Positions 11,697 to 24,420 of a stretch of 64,000 nt of DNA are shown piece after piece. The DNA lies in assembly GCA_963932465.1 (NCBI GenBank), contig OZ010794.1:447098502-447162501 (forward strand). The letters run 5' to 3'. Position numbers and translations under genes: made by a program. Every line of letters begins with the position of its first letter. Position 1 is the stretch's first letter. Under the pieces are notes generated by a model. That model was not told the origin of the DNA. It did not search any database and saw only the letters and a list, made by a program, of their open reading frames with translations. Origin of the DNA: Maratus speciosus. Taxonomy: Eukaryota; Arthropoda; Arachnida; Araneae; Salticidae.

Positions 11697-13780
11697 TGTT
11701 ACAGTAAAATCATGCAAATTTTCGTTTGCCTCTCCTGTGAAATTTACTTTAGTCGAGATGTGTCACTTTTCTTGCGGTTGAGCGAATGCATGAAGATGCC
11801 GTAAAATGCATGCTTAACTTTTTATTACACACAAGTTGCAGATTAAAAACAAAAACAAAAAATGGTGCCTCATCACAGTAAAATCGTGCAAATTTTCTTT
11901 TGCCTCTCGTGTGAAATTTATTTTTGTCGAGATGTGTCACTTTTCTTGCGGTGGAGCGAATGCATGAAGATGCCGTAAAATGCATGCTTAACTTTTTATT
12001 ACACACAAGTTGCAGATTAAAAACAAAAATAAAAAATGGTGCCTCATCACAGTAAAATCATGCAAATTTTCTTTTGCCTCTCGTATGAAATTTATTTTTG
12101 TCGAGATGTGTCACTTTTCTTGCGGTGGAGCGAATGCATGAAGATGCCGTAAAATGCATGCTTAACTTTTTATTACACACAAGTTGCAGATTAAAAACAA
12201 AAACAAAAAATGGTGTCTCATCACAGTAAAATCATGCAAATTTTCTTTTGCCTCTCGTGTGAAATTTATTTTTGTCGAGATGTGTCACTTTTCTTGCGGT
12301 GGAGCGAATGCATGAAGATGCCGTAAAATGCATGCTTAACTTTTTATTACACACAAGTTGCAGATTAAAAACAAAAACAAAAAATGGTGTCTCATCACAG
12401 TAAAATCATGCAAATTTTCTTTTGCCTCTCGTGTGAAATTTATTTTTGTCGAGATGTGTCACTTTTCTTGCGGTGGAGCGAATGCATGAAGATGCCGTAA
12501 AATGCATGCTTAACTTTTTATTACACACAAGTTGCAGATTAAAAACAAAAACAAAAAATGGTGCCTCATCACAGTAAAATCATGCAAATTTTCTTTTGCC
12601 TCTCGTGTGAAATTTATTTTTGTCGAGATGTGTCACTTTTCTTGCGGTGGAGCGAATGCATGAAGATGCCGTAAAATGCATGCTTAACTTTTTATTACAC
12701 ACAAGTTGCAGATTAAAAACAAAAACAAAAAATGGTGCCTCATCACAGTAAAATCATGCAAATTTTCTTTTGCCTCTCGTGTGAAATTTATTTTTGTCGA
12801 GATGTGTCACTTTTCTTGCGGTGGAGCGAATGCATGAGGATGCCGTAAAATGCATGCTTAACTTTTTATTACACACAAGTTGCAGATTAAAAACAAAAAC
12901 AAAAAATGGTGCCTCATCAAAGTAAAATCATGCAAATTTTCTTTTGCCTCTCGTGTGAAATTTATTTTTGTCGAGATGTGTCACTTTTCTTGCGGTGGAG
13001 CGAATGCATGAAGATGCCGTAAAATGCATGCTTAATTTTTTATTACACACCAGTTGCAGATTAAAAACAAAAAATGGTGTCTCATCACAGTAAAATCATG
13101 CAAATTTTCTTTTGCCTCTCGTGTGAAATTTATTTTTGTCGAGATGTGTCACTTTTCTTGCGGTGGAGCGAATGCATGAAGATGCCGTAAAATGCATGCT
13201 TAACTTTTTATTACACACAAGTTGCAGATTAAAAACAAAAACAAAAAATGGTGCCTCATCACAGTAAAATCATGCAAATTTTCTTTTGCCTCTCGTGTGA
13301 AATTTATTTTTGTCGAGATGTGTCACTTTTCTTGCGGTGGAGCGAATGCATGAAGATGCCGTAAAATGCATGCTTAACTTTTTATTACACACAAGTTGCA
13401 GATTAAAAACAAAAACAAAAAATGGTGCCTCATCACAGTAAAATCATGCAAATTTTCTTTTGCCTCTCGTGTGAAATTTATTTTTGTCGAGATGTGTCAC
13501 TTTTCTTGCGGTGGAGCGAATGCATGAAGATGCCGTAAAATGCATGCTTAATTTTTTATTACACACAAGTTGCAGATTAAAAACAAAAAATGGTGCCTCA
13601 TCACAGTAAAATCATGCAAATTTTCTTTTGCCTCTCGTGTGAAATTTATTTTTGTCGAGATGTGTCACTTTTCTTGCGGTTGAACAAATGCATGAAGATG
13701 CCCTAAAATGAATGCTTAACTTTTTATTACACACAAGTTACAGATTTAAAAAACAAAACAAAACAAAAACAAGAACGAAA
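11697..13780. repeat. 174-bp satellite array, 12 monomers
   Basis: Monomer starts (taking the catcacagta word) are at about 11697, 11871, 12045, 12219, 12393, 12567, 12741, 12915, 13083, 13257, 13431 and 13599. Nine of the spacings between starts are 174 bp. Two units are 168 bp because one aaaaac of the internal A/C-rich stretch is missing. Inner monomers are nearly identical while the first and last are diverged, the usual sign of homogenisation within an array. The unit length is a multiple of three, so a minus-strand frame runs through two units, but most units carry a TGA in it. Confidence 0.95.
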
Positions 13781-14140
13781 AAATTATGAAACACTTTCTA
13801 ACACTGTGTTTCATAATATTATTAAGAGCTATAATATTATTAAGAAATTTCATTTTTTCCTAGAAGGAATTGGATAGTATCAACAATATATAAGCAACTT
13901 AAAAAAAAAAAAAAAAAAAAAAAAAACAGGGTTAGCACAGACAACAGTAGAGAAAAAATAACTTTCGAATTAAAATAGTAGGTCAATTTAGAGACCTTTG
14001 TAACTTTTTAAAATAATTTTCAAGCATACTTTAAAATAAAAAAATATCTCAACAGTGAACTTCAGCGGCAAAGTTACCACAGTTGACAATTAAGGCTGCT
14101 AGTCACTCAGTTTCCAAATTCCCTTCGGTAATGTTAAGTA
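13781..14140. other. AT-rich spacer
   Basis: Holds an A homopolymer (about 13901-13926) and otherwise nothing recognisable. Confidence 0.4.
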
Positions 14141-14475
14141 TATGGGCGTTTGTTGCATTATCATATTTAAAATATCTCCCACGGAAATTAATATTTTTAA
14201 CTTCTTTTTTTCTGTGTTATTATTCTTAAAGGATGTCTCTTTTTTTCTTTGTTGTCGAAATATTTCTAAAATCTATCCTTATTTTTATATGAAGTATTAC
14301 AGTTTTACTCCCAGTTCGTCATCTTTTAACACATAAAATATTAAATTAAGCATAGGTTTTAGAAATATTCTGACAACTAAGAAAAAAAGTGACATCCTTT
14401 AAGAAGAGAACACTGAAAAAAGAAGTTTAAAATATTCATTTCCTTGGGAATATAAGAATGCACCAAACGCCCGTA
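14141..14475. mobile_element. TA-flanked foldback MITE
   Basis: The arms 14143-14276 and about 14350-14473 are inverted copies (gggcgtttgttgcatta.. against ..aatgcaccaaacgccc). TA occurs immediately outside both ends (14141-14142, 14474-14475), as in Tc1/mariner insertions. The reading frame at 14142-14336 is only the left arm. Confidence 0.7.
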
Positions 14476-15039
14476 TTCTACACGTACTGTAAGTGAAACA
14501 CAAAACATATTTTATAGTAACCGTTTTCTAGTATACCTCAATAATGGTTATAAATTTCATTATGTTAAAAATATGTTAAAATACACTAGAAAGAACTTTC
14601 CCCCATAGACCATTATGTAACGGAATACTTTTGAGTGCCCCTGTAAATGAACTATGAATGCCACATATTTCATTTTGAATACCGAACATATCATGCTGAA
14701 CTACATTCACGTATATCAATTACATGGCAATCCGAGTTTATTTACGCTAGGTAGAGCCGGGGCCTGATTACCGCACAGACCAACTAGGCCGTGGCCTTGG
14801 GCAAATAAAAGAGAGGGCCTCAATAAAAAAGAAATTTTTCATTAAAAAATTCTGTTGCCAATGGGCTATTTAAGGATTGAAAGTAAGGGGGTTAACTCAA
14901 GGGGTTAACTTGGCAACCGTATGATAATTTAATGATATATCCGTCGAATACTCCTAGGGGGAAAAATCGGATTACAATTTTGGTGTGAGGGGGTCCTGAA
15001 AAGGTGCTGGGCCTTGGGCCCCCTACAACCTTAATCGGG
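14476..15039. other. Unassigned DNA with a GC-rich repeat-like stretch
   Basis: 14752-15030 (gagccggggcctgattacc ... gggccttgggccccctac) looks like an old interspersed repeat, but its ends are not definable. Confidence 0.35.
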
Positions 15040-15227
15040 TTCTGGATCAGTGTTGAATTCAGTGGGTGGCCCGGGGGGGGGATCCCCCCCGAAAGATCTG
15101 AGATTTTGTGTATTCAGTGGTCAAAAAGTGCAATTTTCACCCGGAACACTACAATGCCCCCCCCCCCCCCCGGAGCCAAAGAAATCCCTCCCGGAAAAAA
15201 GCGTCTGAATTGAACACTGCTCTTGAT
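15040..15227. mobile_element. Short hAT-like MITE (15048-15219)
   Basis: Terminal inverted repeats are CAGTGTTGAATTCAG at 15048 and CTGAATTGAACACTG ending at 15219. The flanking octamers ttctggat and ctcttgat agree at 6 of 8 positions, as for an old hAT-type duplication. The interior has G and C homopolymers and is non-coding. Confidence 0.55.
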
Positions 15228-17212
15228 AGAGCAAGGACAGCAAGACGGACAGACAAACCCAATTCATAAACACATCTCAACTATGTTGGAAAGTGTTAAA
15301 AAAAGGGTCAAAATCAAAATTGACCACAGAGCCTTTCGAAAAAAACACCTTGAGAAATATTTCTGTCTCTTGTCGCAGAAATTTGGTTTATACGCAGCAA
15401 GGCATCATATCTATGGGAAAAAGACAGGACACAGGACCAAGAAAATATGACAATTCATTACACTCCACACCAATTGCTGGCTGACTGGTTGGGGGTCCAC
15501 AGTTAGTTCTGCGATGTGGTTTGATAACAATACCATACCTTATTCAAAGCTTAGTGTGTCTCCCCTATTTTTTCCTCTTATTTACCCCTTTCTTTTGTTA
15601 ATTTTTGTCAAACTCCTCGGAAGAATAGTAAATTACCTTTGCTGCTTGACATCACAAACCTAGCATACATCTATAAGTGTATTCCTGAAGAAGATAACAA
15701 ATCGAATTTTTGCTGTATTTACAGTTGCATCCAAATGAAACACTTCCGGTTGCAAAGCTATCTGCAACCCAAAACTGCATGCAAAAGTAACGTATCGTCT
15801 GCAAAATCCCTTGCAACTCCGGCAGAATTTACAGAAGCTTCAGACCTTCCGCAAAAACAGTTACAATTGGTGATGTGTTTGGTTGTATAAATGACATACC
15901 CCATTGGGGTTTTAAAAAGTCGGCTGACTGTTAGCAGGGCCTAATGGTGAATGAGATAGAGCTGCACGGGCCGGATCGAGGCCGGACCATACTTTTTTCT
16001 GAAGGCTCGGGTCGGGCCGGGCCCAACTTATTTTTCCTGTACAGAGCCGGGACTGGTTTCATTCCTAGTCTTCACGGCCCAAAATTTTCAGTCCTAGTTT
16101 TGACTCAGCCCGTATGAAAATCATTGTCTCAGCGTGGCCTGGTCCATTCAAAAGGCAGTTAAATAAGGCCTGGCCCAAAAAATTTTCATACATTTTTAAA
16201 TCGCCATCATTCTACACTTAAACATTAAAATTTATTCTTTTTAAAGAATAGTAGATAGTACATTTCTACGCTTATTAAAATATAACTAAATTAAAATATA
16301 GTAAAACGTGTGAAAAGGAACCTGCCTATGACGGAACCCTGTTTTAAACTGAAAAAAGTGTTGATTCATGCAAAATTAATATTCTAATACGTAAGAAAAG
16401 AATATATAACATAGGCGTAACCAGGGGGGGGGGGGGATGCCCGGGCACCGCTTGGGCAGACTCAAGCACAATTATTTACAGAAATCAAAATCTACAAAAG
16501 AAAAAAAGAAGAAGTGAAAGCAGAGTTCAATTAATTTAGTTCAGAAAACTAACAGCCTAAGTTTTGAAATGTGATAAAAAAATATACCCACTTTCTTTTT
16601 TTCTTTCTTTCTTTTTTTTAAGAAAATTATGTTGTTTATTTTTTTTTTTAAAACTAGAATATTTACAAAAATCTGTATTAGTCATAGTAAGTCAAAAAGG
16701 TGGCTTTATAATCCCACTTTGACGTCTTTTCTTTGGGGGAGATTTATTTAACGCCGTTCTTTTGCATGTTTCTGCAATTTCATGTGTTAACGCACGTTCA
16801 AGACGAGGATAGAAACTATTTTTCTCTTTGCTTTCGTAGTTTAAAATCTAGAAAGAAGCAAAAAAATTTTTAAGGGAATGCAGATGTGAAACGATAATTC
16901 TAAAATTACGATTAGCCGTGGTAAAGAGGAGCGAGTGACACAGACCCTGCCTCCTTTGAAAATGAAAAGTAATAGCACAGAAAATTCAAATTAATCTGGA
17001 GGTTGGTTGTTTGGGTGAATTTCGTGTGTTTCGCAGCCATTTTTTGACATTCGTAAAACGAATATGGTTTTAGTCTTTCAAGTCAGTATAGTAATTTTTT
17101 TTCCTCTGAAAATTTTTATACGATTTTTAAAGTTTCTTCTCGTTTCGCGGCGTTCTTTTGAAAGTAGGAAAATTAACCCGGTTTCAATCTTTTAGCCCAG
17201 TGCAGTAAATTT
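15228..17212. other. Unassigned DNA; GC-rich repeat near 15955-16200
   Basis: Two weak reading frames (15223-15450, 15639-15890) have no recognisable motif and are not called. From 15957 a gctgcacgggccgg start is followed by clusters of cggcc/gggcc words, similar in style to 40053-40437, so it is probably a truncated MITE. A run of 13 G occurs at about 16423-16435. Confidence 0.4.
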
Positions 17213-17870
17213 TGACCAAATTCGCGATTTTATTCTGCGATCATTTCATGATATTTACAGTTTTTTCCCAAAATCGTTTGACGAAATTCCGCGACTTTTT
17301 GTCGAAATCCACACTTTTCACCACTAACCTTTGACAAATTCGTGTTTTTTACCGCTATCCATTGACGATATTCGCATTTTTTACCACGATTTTTTGACGA
17401 AAGGGGCATTTCTTTAGCACGATCCTTCGATGAAATTTGCGTTTTACTTCTACGATCTTTTGACGAAATTTGCTTTTCTTTCTGCGATTTTTGACGAAAT
17501 TCTCGTTTTTATCGCGATCCTTTGATGAAATTTATTTTCTGTTGCGGCCGATTGACGAAACTGATTTTTTTACAGGGGTCATTTGTCGAAATTCGCGATA
17601 GTTTTGCGCGACCGATCGAGAAAATTCTCGATATCTTTCCGTACCAATTAACAAAATTCTCTACTCTTTTCAGCGACATTTTGACGAAATTTGCAAAAAT
17701 TTTTTGTCAATCGTTTATCGAAATTCGTGATTTTTTGCGCAATCTTTTGACGAAATTCTCGATTATCTTCTGCACTCTTTTATTGAAATTCCCGATATTT
17801 TTCCACGATCGTTTGAAGAAATCCTCAAATTTTTCCGGGACCGATTCACGAATTGACTTTGAAAATTTTC
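17213..17870. repeat. Degenerate 30-bp minisatellite
   Basis: Imperfect units of about 28-33 bp with the core tttgacgaaattcgcg...ttttt..gcgatc repeat through the segment. It is a diverged relative of the array at 40.67-41.78 kb. The 129-residue frame at 17522-17911 (LTKFS.IF.. repeats) is a by-product. Confidence 0.8.
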
Positions 17871-18930
17871 ATAAAAGAAATAAAAATCGAGGACTTCAAA
17901 ACATTTTTTAAATACTCACTGAAGAATCACAGGTCTGTGAAAGAATTTGGAGGTTGGAAATACTGCACAGCCTTTTTTATTATGCGGGACATTCCTTTTC
18001 TGCGCGCAAATCGCGCGATCCCGCACGCTATTTCAAACCCTGTCGCTCAAAGAAAACTTCATTACTAGTAGGGTTTCGTTGGTTGGGTTTTTTTAACGAA
18101 CGTAGAATTAAACAATTCTAGGATTGAGGTGGGGACTGACTTCGGCAACGTACTCCCGAGCAAGCTACGACCTCTTCTGTCTCGAAAGAAGCGAATCTTG
18201 AATTATTGCGTTTTTTTATTTCGAGCCAAATTAAATTTTCAGCTTCCTCATAAGAACTGATTTGACATTTCCCCAATTCGAATCTAATCACGGCAATTTC
18301 AAAAATTACCGGAGAGTTTTTCTGTTTAAAAAAAAGTCAAAATATTGCCTCAAAGCACGAAAACCACCGCTAAAAATCGCATTAAAAATTCGGAAAAGTT
18401 TAAAAAACCACAGGGAACGAAATTAACTAATTGGGTAAAAGATTTAAACCGGATTCCTTTTAGGAATGTAAAAAAAAAAAAAGCCTCAAAATGCGAAAAA
18501 AATCCTCTAAAAATAACATTAAAAAATTGTTAAAAATTGAAAAATCGCTGTAAGAATCTCGAAAGCACTTTATTGAAAAGAAGACAAAGTTTATACTGTA
18601 TGAAATATTGAAATCAGATTCTTTTTTACTAATTAATTCTAATTTAAAAAAATTCGCATAAAACATTAATTGAAAAATTCCAGAAATTGTCTTCGATATG
18701 TTTCAGGTATACAGATCCTTCCCAAATGTTAACGGCTGTGCGGGCTGAATTGTTTTTACGCAGTTTAGCGCTCGCGCGTACACACACACAGAGACAGACA
18801 AGCACCTATCTTTATTATTACAGTCGCATCATGATAATATAATTTTTATTATCTTGATAAAATTTAGTGTATATTATCATGACCTGCTTCACTTAATATA
18901 TTCGACACATTCTGAGGTAAAAACATGAAT
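17871..18930. other. AT-rich DNA, nothing recognised
   Basis: No gene supported; a short run of CA repeats occurs at about 18780-18791. Confidence 0.4.
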
Positions 18931-19103
18931 TACCGTAATTTCCAGTCTATAATCCGCGGATCAAACAATTGTGTTCGAACACAGAAATCTTGTTTCATAA
19001 AACGTAACTTGTTAAATAGCGATAAATATTTAACTTCAGTAATGAAATAAAATTTCTAGATCGAATTGTTTGATCCGCGGTGTATAGGCAGGAAATTATG
19101 GTA
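18931..19103. mobile_element. TA-flanked MITE, family CCGTAATTTCC, copy 1
   Basis: 18933-19101 begins CCGTAATTTCC and ends GGAAATTATGG, flanked on both sides by TA. The inverted similarity extends inward through ccgcggatcaaacaatt and aattgtttgatccgcgg. A second copy is at 39223-39402. Confidence 0.75.
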
Positions 19104-20076
19104 TTAAGGCATATTATAATTATTTATAATAATAAGATAATTATTTATATAGACTTTCCCTCAAAATTTCTTGAGTCCCTCCGGCAATCCCTAAGAAGTC
19201 ATGGAGTCACATTCTGAAAAACTTCCGTGCTTATGTATTGGTGTACCGCGTGTATTATCTGAGACTTATCATCCCGCAAAATTCCATCTAAAAGACTTTG
19301 ACTGAGATAATTTTAGATCTCATGCAGTGTTCCCCTGTGCTTATAGAAGTTTCCAGCATGATTAAAGGCCTTTTTTAATCTTTATAAGAAGTTAGGGTGC
19401 CAAAAGATTTTACACTTGTGACCACTCTTAGTCACTACCTTATGTCACCTGCAAGGAGATTTACATATCTTCGGTGAAAAGTTTTGTGAAGGGTCCTGCT
19501 TAAAGATGAAAAAAATTGTGAAGGGTCCTCTAAAGAATCCAATTTATTCCTAAACAAATCGCTGTTTTCAGTTGTACTACAATTTACAAAAATTTCTTTT
19601 ATGGATCCTTGATAATATATTATTAGTGTATGACAGCGGTTATTTTTCAAAAAGTGGTACGATTAAGTTAAAGAAAAAAAAAAGTTTCTAGGACGCACGA
19701 TATCCCAATGCCGCCGTAATAACAAGGTAAAAAAAATGAATTTTTATAATAGGGGAAAGTAGGATAATATAACACAAGGTAATTAGAGACAGACAAAAAA
19801 ATATAATATTTTAAAAACCTGCTAAAATATAATTTTTACATTTAACTAATTATTACACATTTATTAAAAAGAAAGTTGTCACTCTTTTATATCTATATTT
19901 TTTTCTTTGAAAAACACTTTCACTTTGAACAACTCAATTCGAGACTTTTTTGCAATAAAATTTTCTGCCGTGAAATGGGTTAAAATTTTAAATATAACTG
20001 GTATGTTAGTTTTTGACTATAAAGGTGTTAATTCATACATACTATTTTATAAATTCCGAAAAAGTATTTTTTCCCT
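19104..20076. other. AT-rich DNA, nothing recognised
   Basis: The 71-residue minus-strand frame at 19435-19650 has no recognisable motif. No repeats with definable ends. Confidence 0.4.
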
Positions 20077-20500
20077 TTAAGGCTGTTCTCAAATCCAAAA
20101 GGGCAATTTCCTGACATAAGTTTTAATTTACTTTTGTTCGAAAATGCATGAAACTAGCTGGTGTTGTTCAGAAACTATGTCATTGAGCTGTTTTTTCCAT
20201 TTTTTTTTTTTTTTTTTGCAAACGCAATAGGTCTTTCAGAAAATAATGTCAAAGTGGGCGTTTTGAACCAAATTTCCGCGCGAAAGTAGAAAAATCACTC
20301 AAGAGCGGGCGAAAGACGAGTTTGTCACGTGATCGATATCGCTTATAACTTGATGGGTAATTGATGGATCAAAAAATGGAAAAAATAGTTCAATTCCAAA
20401 TCGCTTCCATGGCCAGGCTTTCCAATTTTATGTCTTTCCATTAAAAAATGAATATGTAAATATGTCAGAACGTTTTGAGCTTGTTCATAGCAGTGCTTCT
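20077..20500 (+). mobile_element. TTAA-type MITE, family GGCTGTTCTC, copy 1 (3' end decayed)
   Basis: Begins TTAA|GGCTGTTCTCAAATCC at 20077 and follows the copies at 27639, 31766 and 32205 through tgcatgaaactag, gtcaaagtgggcgttttgaacc, tttgtcacgtgat and ggccaggctttccaattttat. The right terminus is not recognisable beyond about 20495. Confidence 0.7.
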
Positions 20501-20833
20501 TACTACCCCGTTTGTTATCTTGCCTGGGTAATAACAGGCTAGAATCTCTTACTGGCTCCATATATTTATGTGTGATGTAACATTTCAGATTTAGACTCTT
20601 ATTTCATTCTATATTTAATATGTACACATTCCTATTTAAAGATTTGGCAATGCTACTGAATCCAGCCAAAAATGAGATCGTCTATATGTCCCTTCACAAA
20701 TTAAACAGGTCCTTTCACAAAATCCCAATTAATAAAATAGACCACTGCACAAAATTCCCTTTAAAAAAAGAGAATTCCTCACAAAATAGTATTCCATAAA
20801 TATAAAAACAAACGCAATGTAATTTATTATTAT

Positions 20834-21927
20834 TAGTGACGCAAGCAATAGTGGTTTGGCCAAATAACTGAATATTCGGCCAAGTTATAGCCAAATAGTA
20901 ATTCCTAAATTCTAATTTAAACCATAATACTATATATTGATATCTTCATACAGTTCTTATTAAACATACTTAATAAGAATATTTTATACCTTAAAGATAA
21001 TTAAAAACAAAATTTAAATTAGTTTTAAATATTTTATTAAAACTAAACAAAAATATCTGGCCTTTAAATAGTGAAATATTTTATAAGAAAAAGCTTAGAA
21101 TGATTATTACAACATACTTAAGTTTTTAAGAAGCTTTTAGTGATTCGATAGTTTGAACAGCTTTATTATTTTATTTTTATATTAAAACATTTTGTTCATA
21201 AGATTTACTAAAGATTATAATTGCTGTTTTAAATCTATTAATAAAATAAAAGTACAAATACAGCATTATGTATTTATAGTACATTATTATGTTTGGCCAA
21301 CCAATTTATTGCTTTTTTATTCAGCTATTTTGAAATTGTCTTTTATATAATTTTCATTCCTTTTGATAACATTTTATTTCTAATTTTTATGTATCAAACA
21401 AAAAATATTTCCTGAAAAATATTCACTTATCTGTTTTGTAGCTTCACAAAGTTTTATCTTTAATTAAACCAAAACAAATATTCACCTTAGAAACAACCCC
21501 ATTTCCTTACATTTTTTTCTTGCTCAACCATTTCACATTTTATAACCTTTCACACTATTCCAAATTTCTTGACAACAACAAGAATACACCAACTTCAATA
21601 AAATTAAAATTAGTAAATTTACTTGAAATTTTTAAATAATATTATTTTTCATGTATTGCACGTTAAGAAAATTCAAAAGATTATTAAATTTATATTTAAT
21701 ATTTGAAATAAAATTGTATTATAAAATTTAAAATTCCTTAATGTGTAACACATAAATATAAACCTATAGATATGTTATTAAAAATATATCTATTGATATT
21801 ATTTATTATAAATAATTTTGTTTTAGTATTCGGCTGAACTATTCGGCCGAATACTGTATTATTCGGCCAAACCGAATATTCGGCTTCTAAGCCGACTACC
21901 GAATATCAACCGAATATTCGTTGCCTA
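20834..21927. mobile_element. Possible older relative of the CCGAATATTCGG hAT-type MITE
   Basis: Both ends contain the same building blocks as the element at 1884-3003: gaatattcggcc and ttggcc on the left (20853-20890), and alternating ATTCGGCCGAATA, CCGAATATTCGG on the right (21826-21918). The termini are degraded and the target duplication is unclear (both flanks are ATT repeats). The interior is AT-rich and non-coding. Confidence 0.5.
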
Positions 21928-23826
21928 AATATTATTATTATTTTGTTAAGATCTGAAATGTGTAATTTGAAAACCAAAAAGCTCACAAGAAAGAAAAATA
22001 TTAAAAGGATTTTAAAAAACTAGTATTAATAAATACGTAGTTTAGATTCTAGTTTTGGATTTGATCTTTCGCTACAAAAATTTTACTTTTCTCAAAAATA
22101 TAATTTTAACAAAAATAACTATTTTGACAAAATGGGATCCAAAGAAAAAAAAAAAACCTGTGCAGTGAACTCTGCTAGTAAACTAAATATTCGTTTAGCA
22201 GACTAACGACCTCAGAAGAAATTTTTTCAGAAAAATAAAATTTTGTGTGCAGATGCTTCATATTTCTTCAGACTTTTCAATCCCTTTGGGGAGGATTTTG
22301 GAATTTCCGGGGAGGAGGGAGGGTTTTTCTTCCGGAAGCAGGAAATCGCAAACCTTTTCGAGGGAGACGGCCCCCAATTCATTCAGCGGCAGCATCATAA
22401 CAAGATGAACAGTAGCCAAATTGTTTGGGGGGATGCGTTAAATATACTTTAAAATTGTCGAAACTCTGTGACTATTAATGTAATTAATATTCAATTTCCA
22501 AAAGAATTCTACTTTATGTTTTAAGCCTTTTTTCTCTCCTCATTTTTAATTTAATTTTTTTTTTATTGTTATTTGGCCCGCTTTCACTTATTATCATTAT
22601 CACGTTTACAGCATTTTCAAGTGCTAGTTAAAGCACCATTTTTGTGATTTTAATTTTATTTCTACTGTTATTATTTTTTCCCTACGTTATTGTTCATATC
22701 TGTCAGATATTCGTAAATGCAAATTTCGTTAGCTATACCGGCTACTACTGATTAAGATAGTACTAGCTAGCGTAGCAACCCGATGTGTTGCATCTGCATT
22801 GATTAAGATCTTTTGATTTTTTGTGAAAAATAAATGTCATTTAATTGCAAGTATAGTATTTAATAGCAAGAATCCGTATTTACAATGTAAATGAACTGAA
22901 AATTATGTTTTGTAAGTTACGTGGTACATTTTAAACAAAGTCGGATATCGTTATTTAATACGATCAATAACATTAAAATCTTTTAGAATTTTTTTTTTTT
23001 TTTTAATGTATCTTTAGTAAATGTGCAAGTAAATATGCCATATAAATATTCTCCACATTATTTTTTTTTTTAGGATAATGCAATGCAATTAACATTATTA
23101 TTGTATTAATGTAAATATCGTATCGAATTATTTAAACACAACAAAAATATGTATTCATCATTTCGGAAAGCAGACAAAAATCCATTATTTTACTTTGCCT
23201 TTCCTTTTCTTTCACAAAGATGTGAGCTATTTTAGAATTTTTTTTTAAATTATATTTTACGAAATAATAATAATAATAATAATATCTTAAAGATTAATTA
23301 AAATTTTAAGAATGAATGCTTATAAAAGTTTCCCCCCCCCCCCATACTTAATGCTGTTGCCTGTTAAGAAGTTTTCTATTCAAAATACAAAACTGAACTG
23401 AAAATAGATCACCGAACAAACTGTTTAAATACAGAAGTATAAAATACAGCTGCTGGGTATCAGTCTATTTCGTTGCGTCAAAGACAGTCGTTTCGGATAC
23501 ATCAAAGTGACCTTGACACACACACAAGATGATCACACTTTGTCAAAATAGTTCTTTGCAGGGATGCGGGGAGGATTTTGACGCCATTTCATTTTCCCTT
23601 TTCATGGCCTGCTGCGTGAACATTGTTAAACGGTTTTAAAGTAGAACTATATACATTCGCAATCCCCCTTCCGAATACTAAAAAGTGCGACAAAAACTTT
23701 TAAACAATTCAATGACTTTTAACCCCGTACTGATGAAAGGAATAACACTAGAGTTTATACGGTGGCGACGTAATTAAAAAAAATATAGGAAGGGTTCGAA
23801 TAGTTAGTTTTTAAATAAATTGAACA
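21928..23826. other. AT-rich DNA; possible Helitron 3' end on the minus strand at 22762
   Basis: At 22762-22790 the minus strand reads a hairpin (GCAAC..GTTGC) followed by TACGCTAGCTAGT, which would fit a Helitron terminus, but no 5' end is seen. The frame at 22243-22452 is unconvincing. The rest is AT-rich. Confidence 0.3.
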
Positions 23827-24249
23827 GTTAGCAGGGGTCGATCCAGACAAAATTTGGTGCCTGTTTAGGACCCTTTCACAAAAATCTATTTAATAAAATA
23901 GGCCCCTTCACAAAAATAAATTTAATAAAATGGGCCCTTTCACAAAAATAAATTTAATAAAATGGGTCCCTTCACAAAAATGAACTTAATAAAACAGGCC
24001 CCTTCACAAAATTCCTTTTAATAAAATAGGCCCCAACATTCTTTTTCATAAAAACTGTTTTAAAATGTGTAATTTGTAAATAAACAATATTTTTGTTCAT
24101 AAATTCTTGGTTCGAATTTGAGTAACTGGATTTCAACTTTCGTTACAAAATGTTATTTTTCACAAAAATATAATAAAATTCACAAAAATAACTTCTACTT
24201 TTCACAAAATGGGCCCAAAGAATAAAAGCCTCCATCGACCCCTGGTTAG
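23827..24249. mobile_element. Non-autonomous DNA transposon with 5-bp duplication and internal minisatellite
   Basis: 23832-24244 has inverted ends CAGGGGTCGATCCAG and, at the right, its near complement (ctccatcgacccctg). GTTAG flanks both ends (23827-23831, 24245-24249). Inside, 23872-24035 holds about five units of 33-38 bp built on cccttcacaaaaataaatttaataaaatgg. Related unit fragments occur at 20690-20790 and at 22130, so the family has other, decayed copies. The superfamily is uncertain. Confidence 0.65.
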
Positions 24250-24377
24250 GATCATGTATGATTAATAAAATATGTATGAAAATAATTAATCTTTTAAACT
24301 AATTATTAATGTCATTATCATAGCTATAACCTCAAGTTTTTTTCACCTTTCTTCCAGACAACTAAACATATTTTGAA

Positions 24378-24420
<43 letters not shown>

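Noticed and set aside
11749..12006. 85-residue minus-strand reading frame
   Set aside because: It spans two satellite monomers and is closed by a stop in most other monomers.
11697..13780. Satellite monomer as a hammerhead-bearing or CRISPR-like array
   Set aside because: No CUGANGA and GAAA boxes in workable order on either strand; a CRISPR array is excluded because the whole 174-bp unit repeats with no unique spacers and the genome is eukaryotic.
15223..15890. Two small plus-strand frames as host exons
   Set aside because: No recognised motif, no clear splice sites and a setting next to repeats; kept only as a place to check with transcripts.
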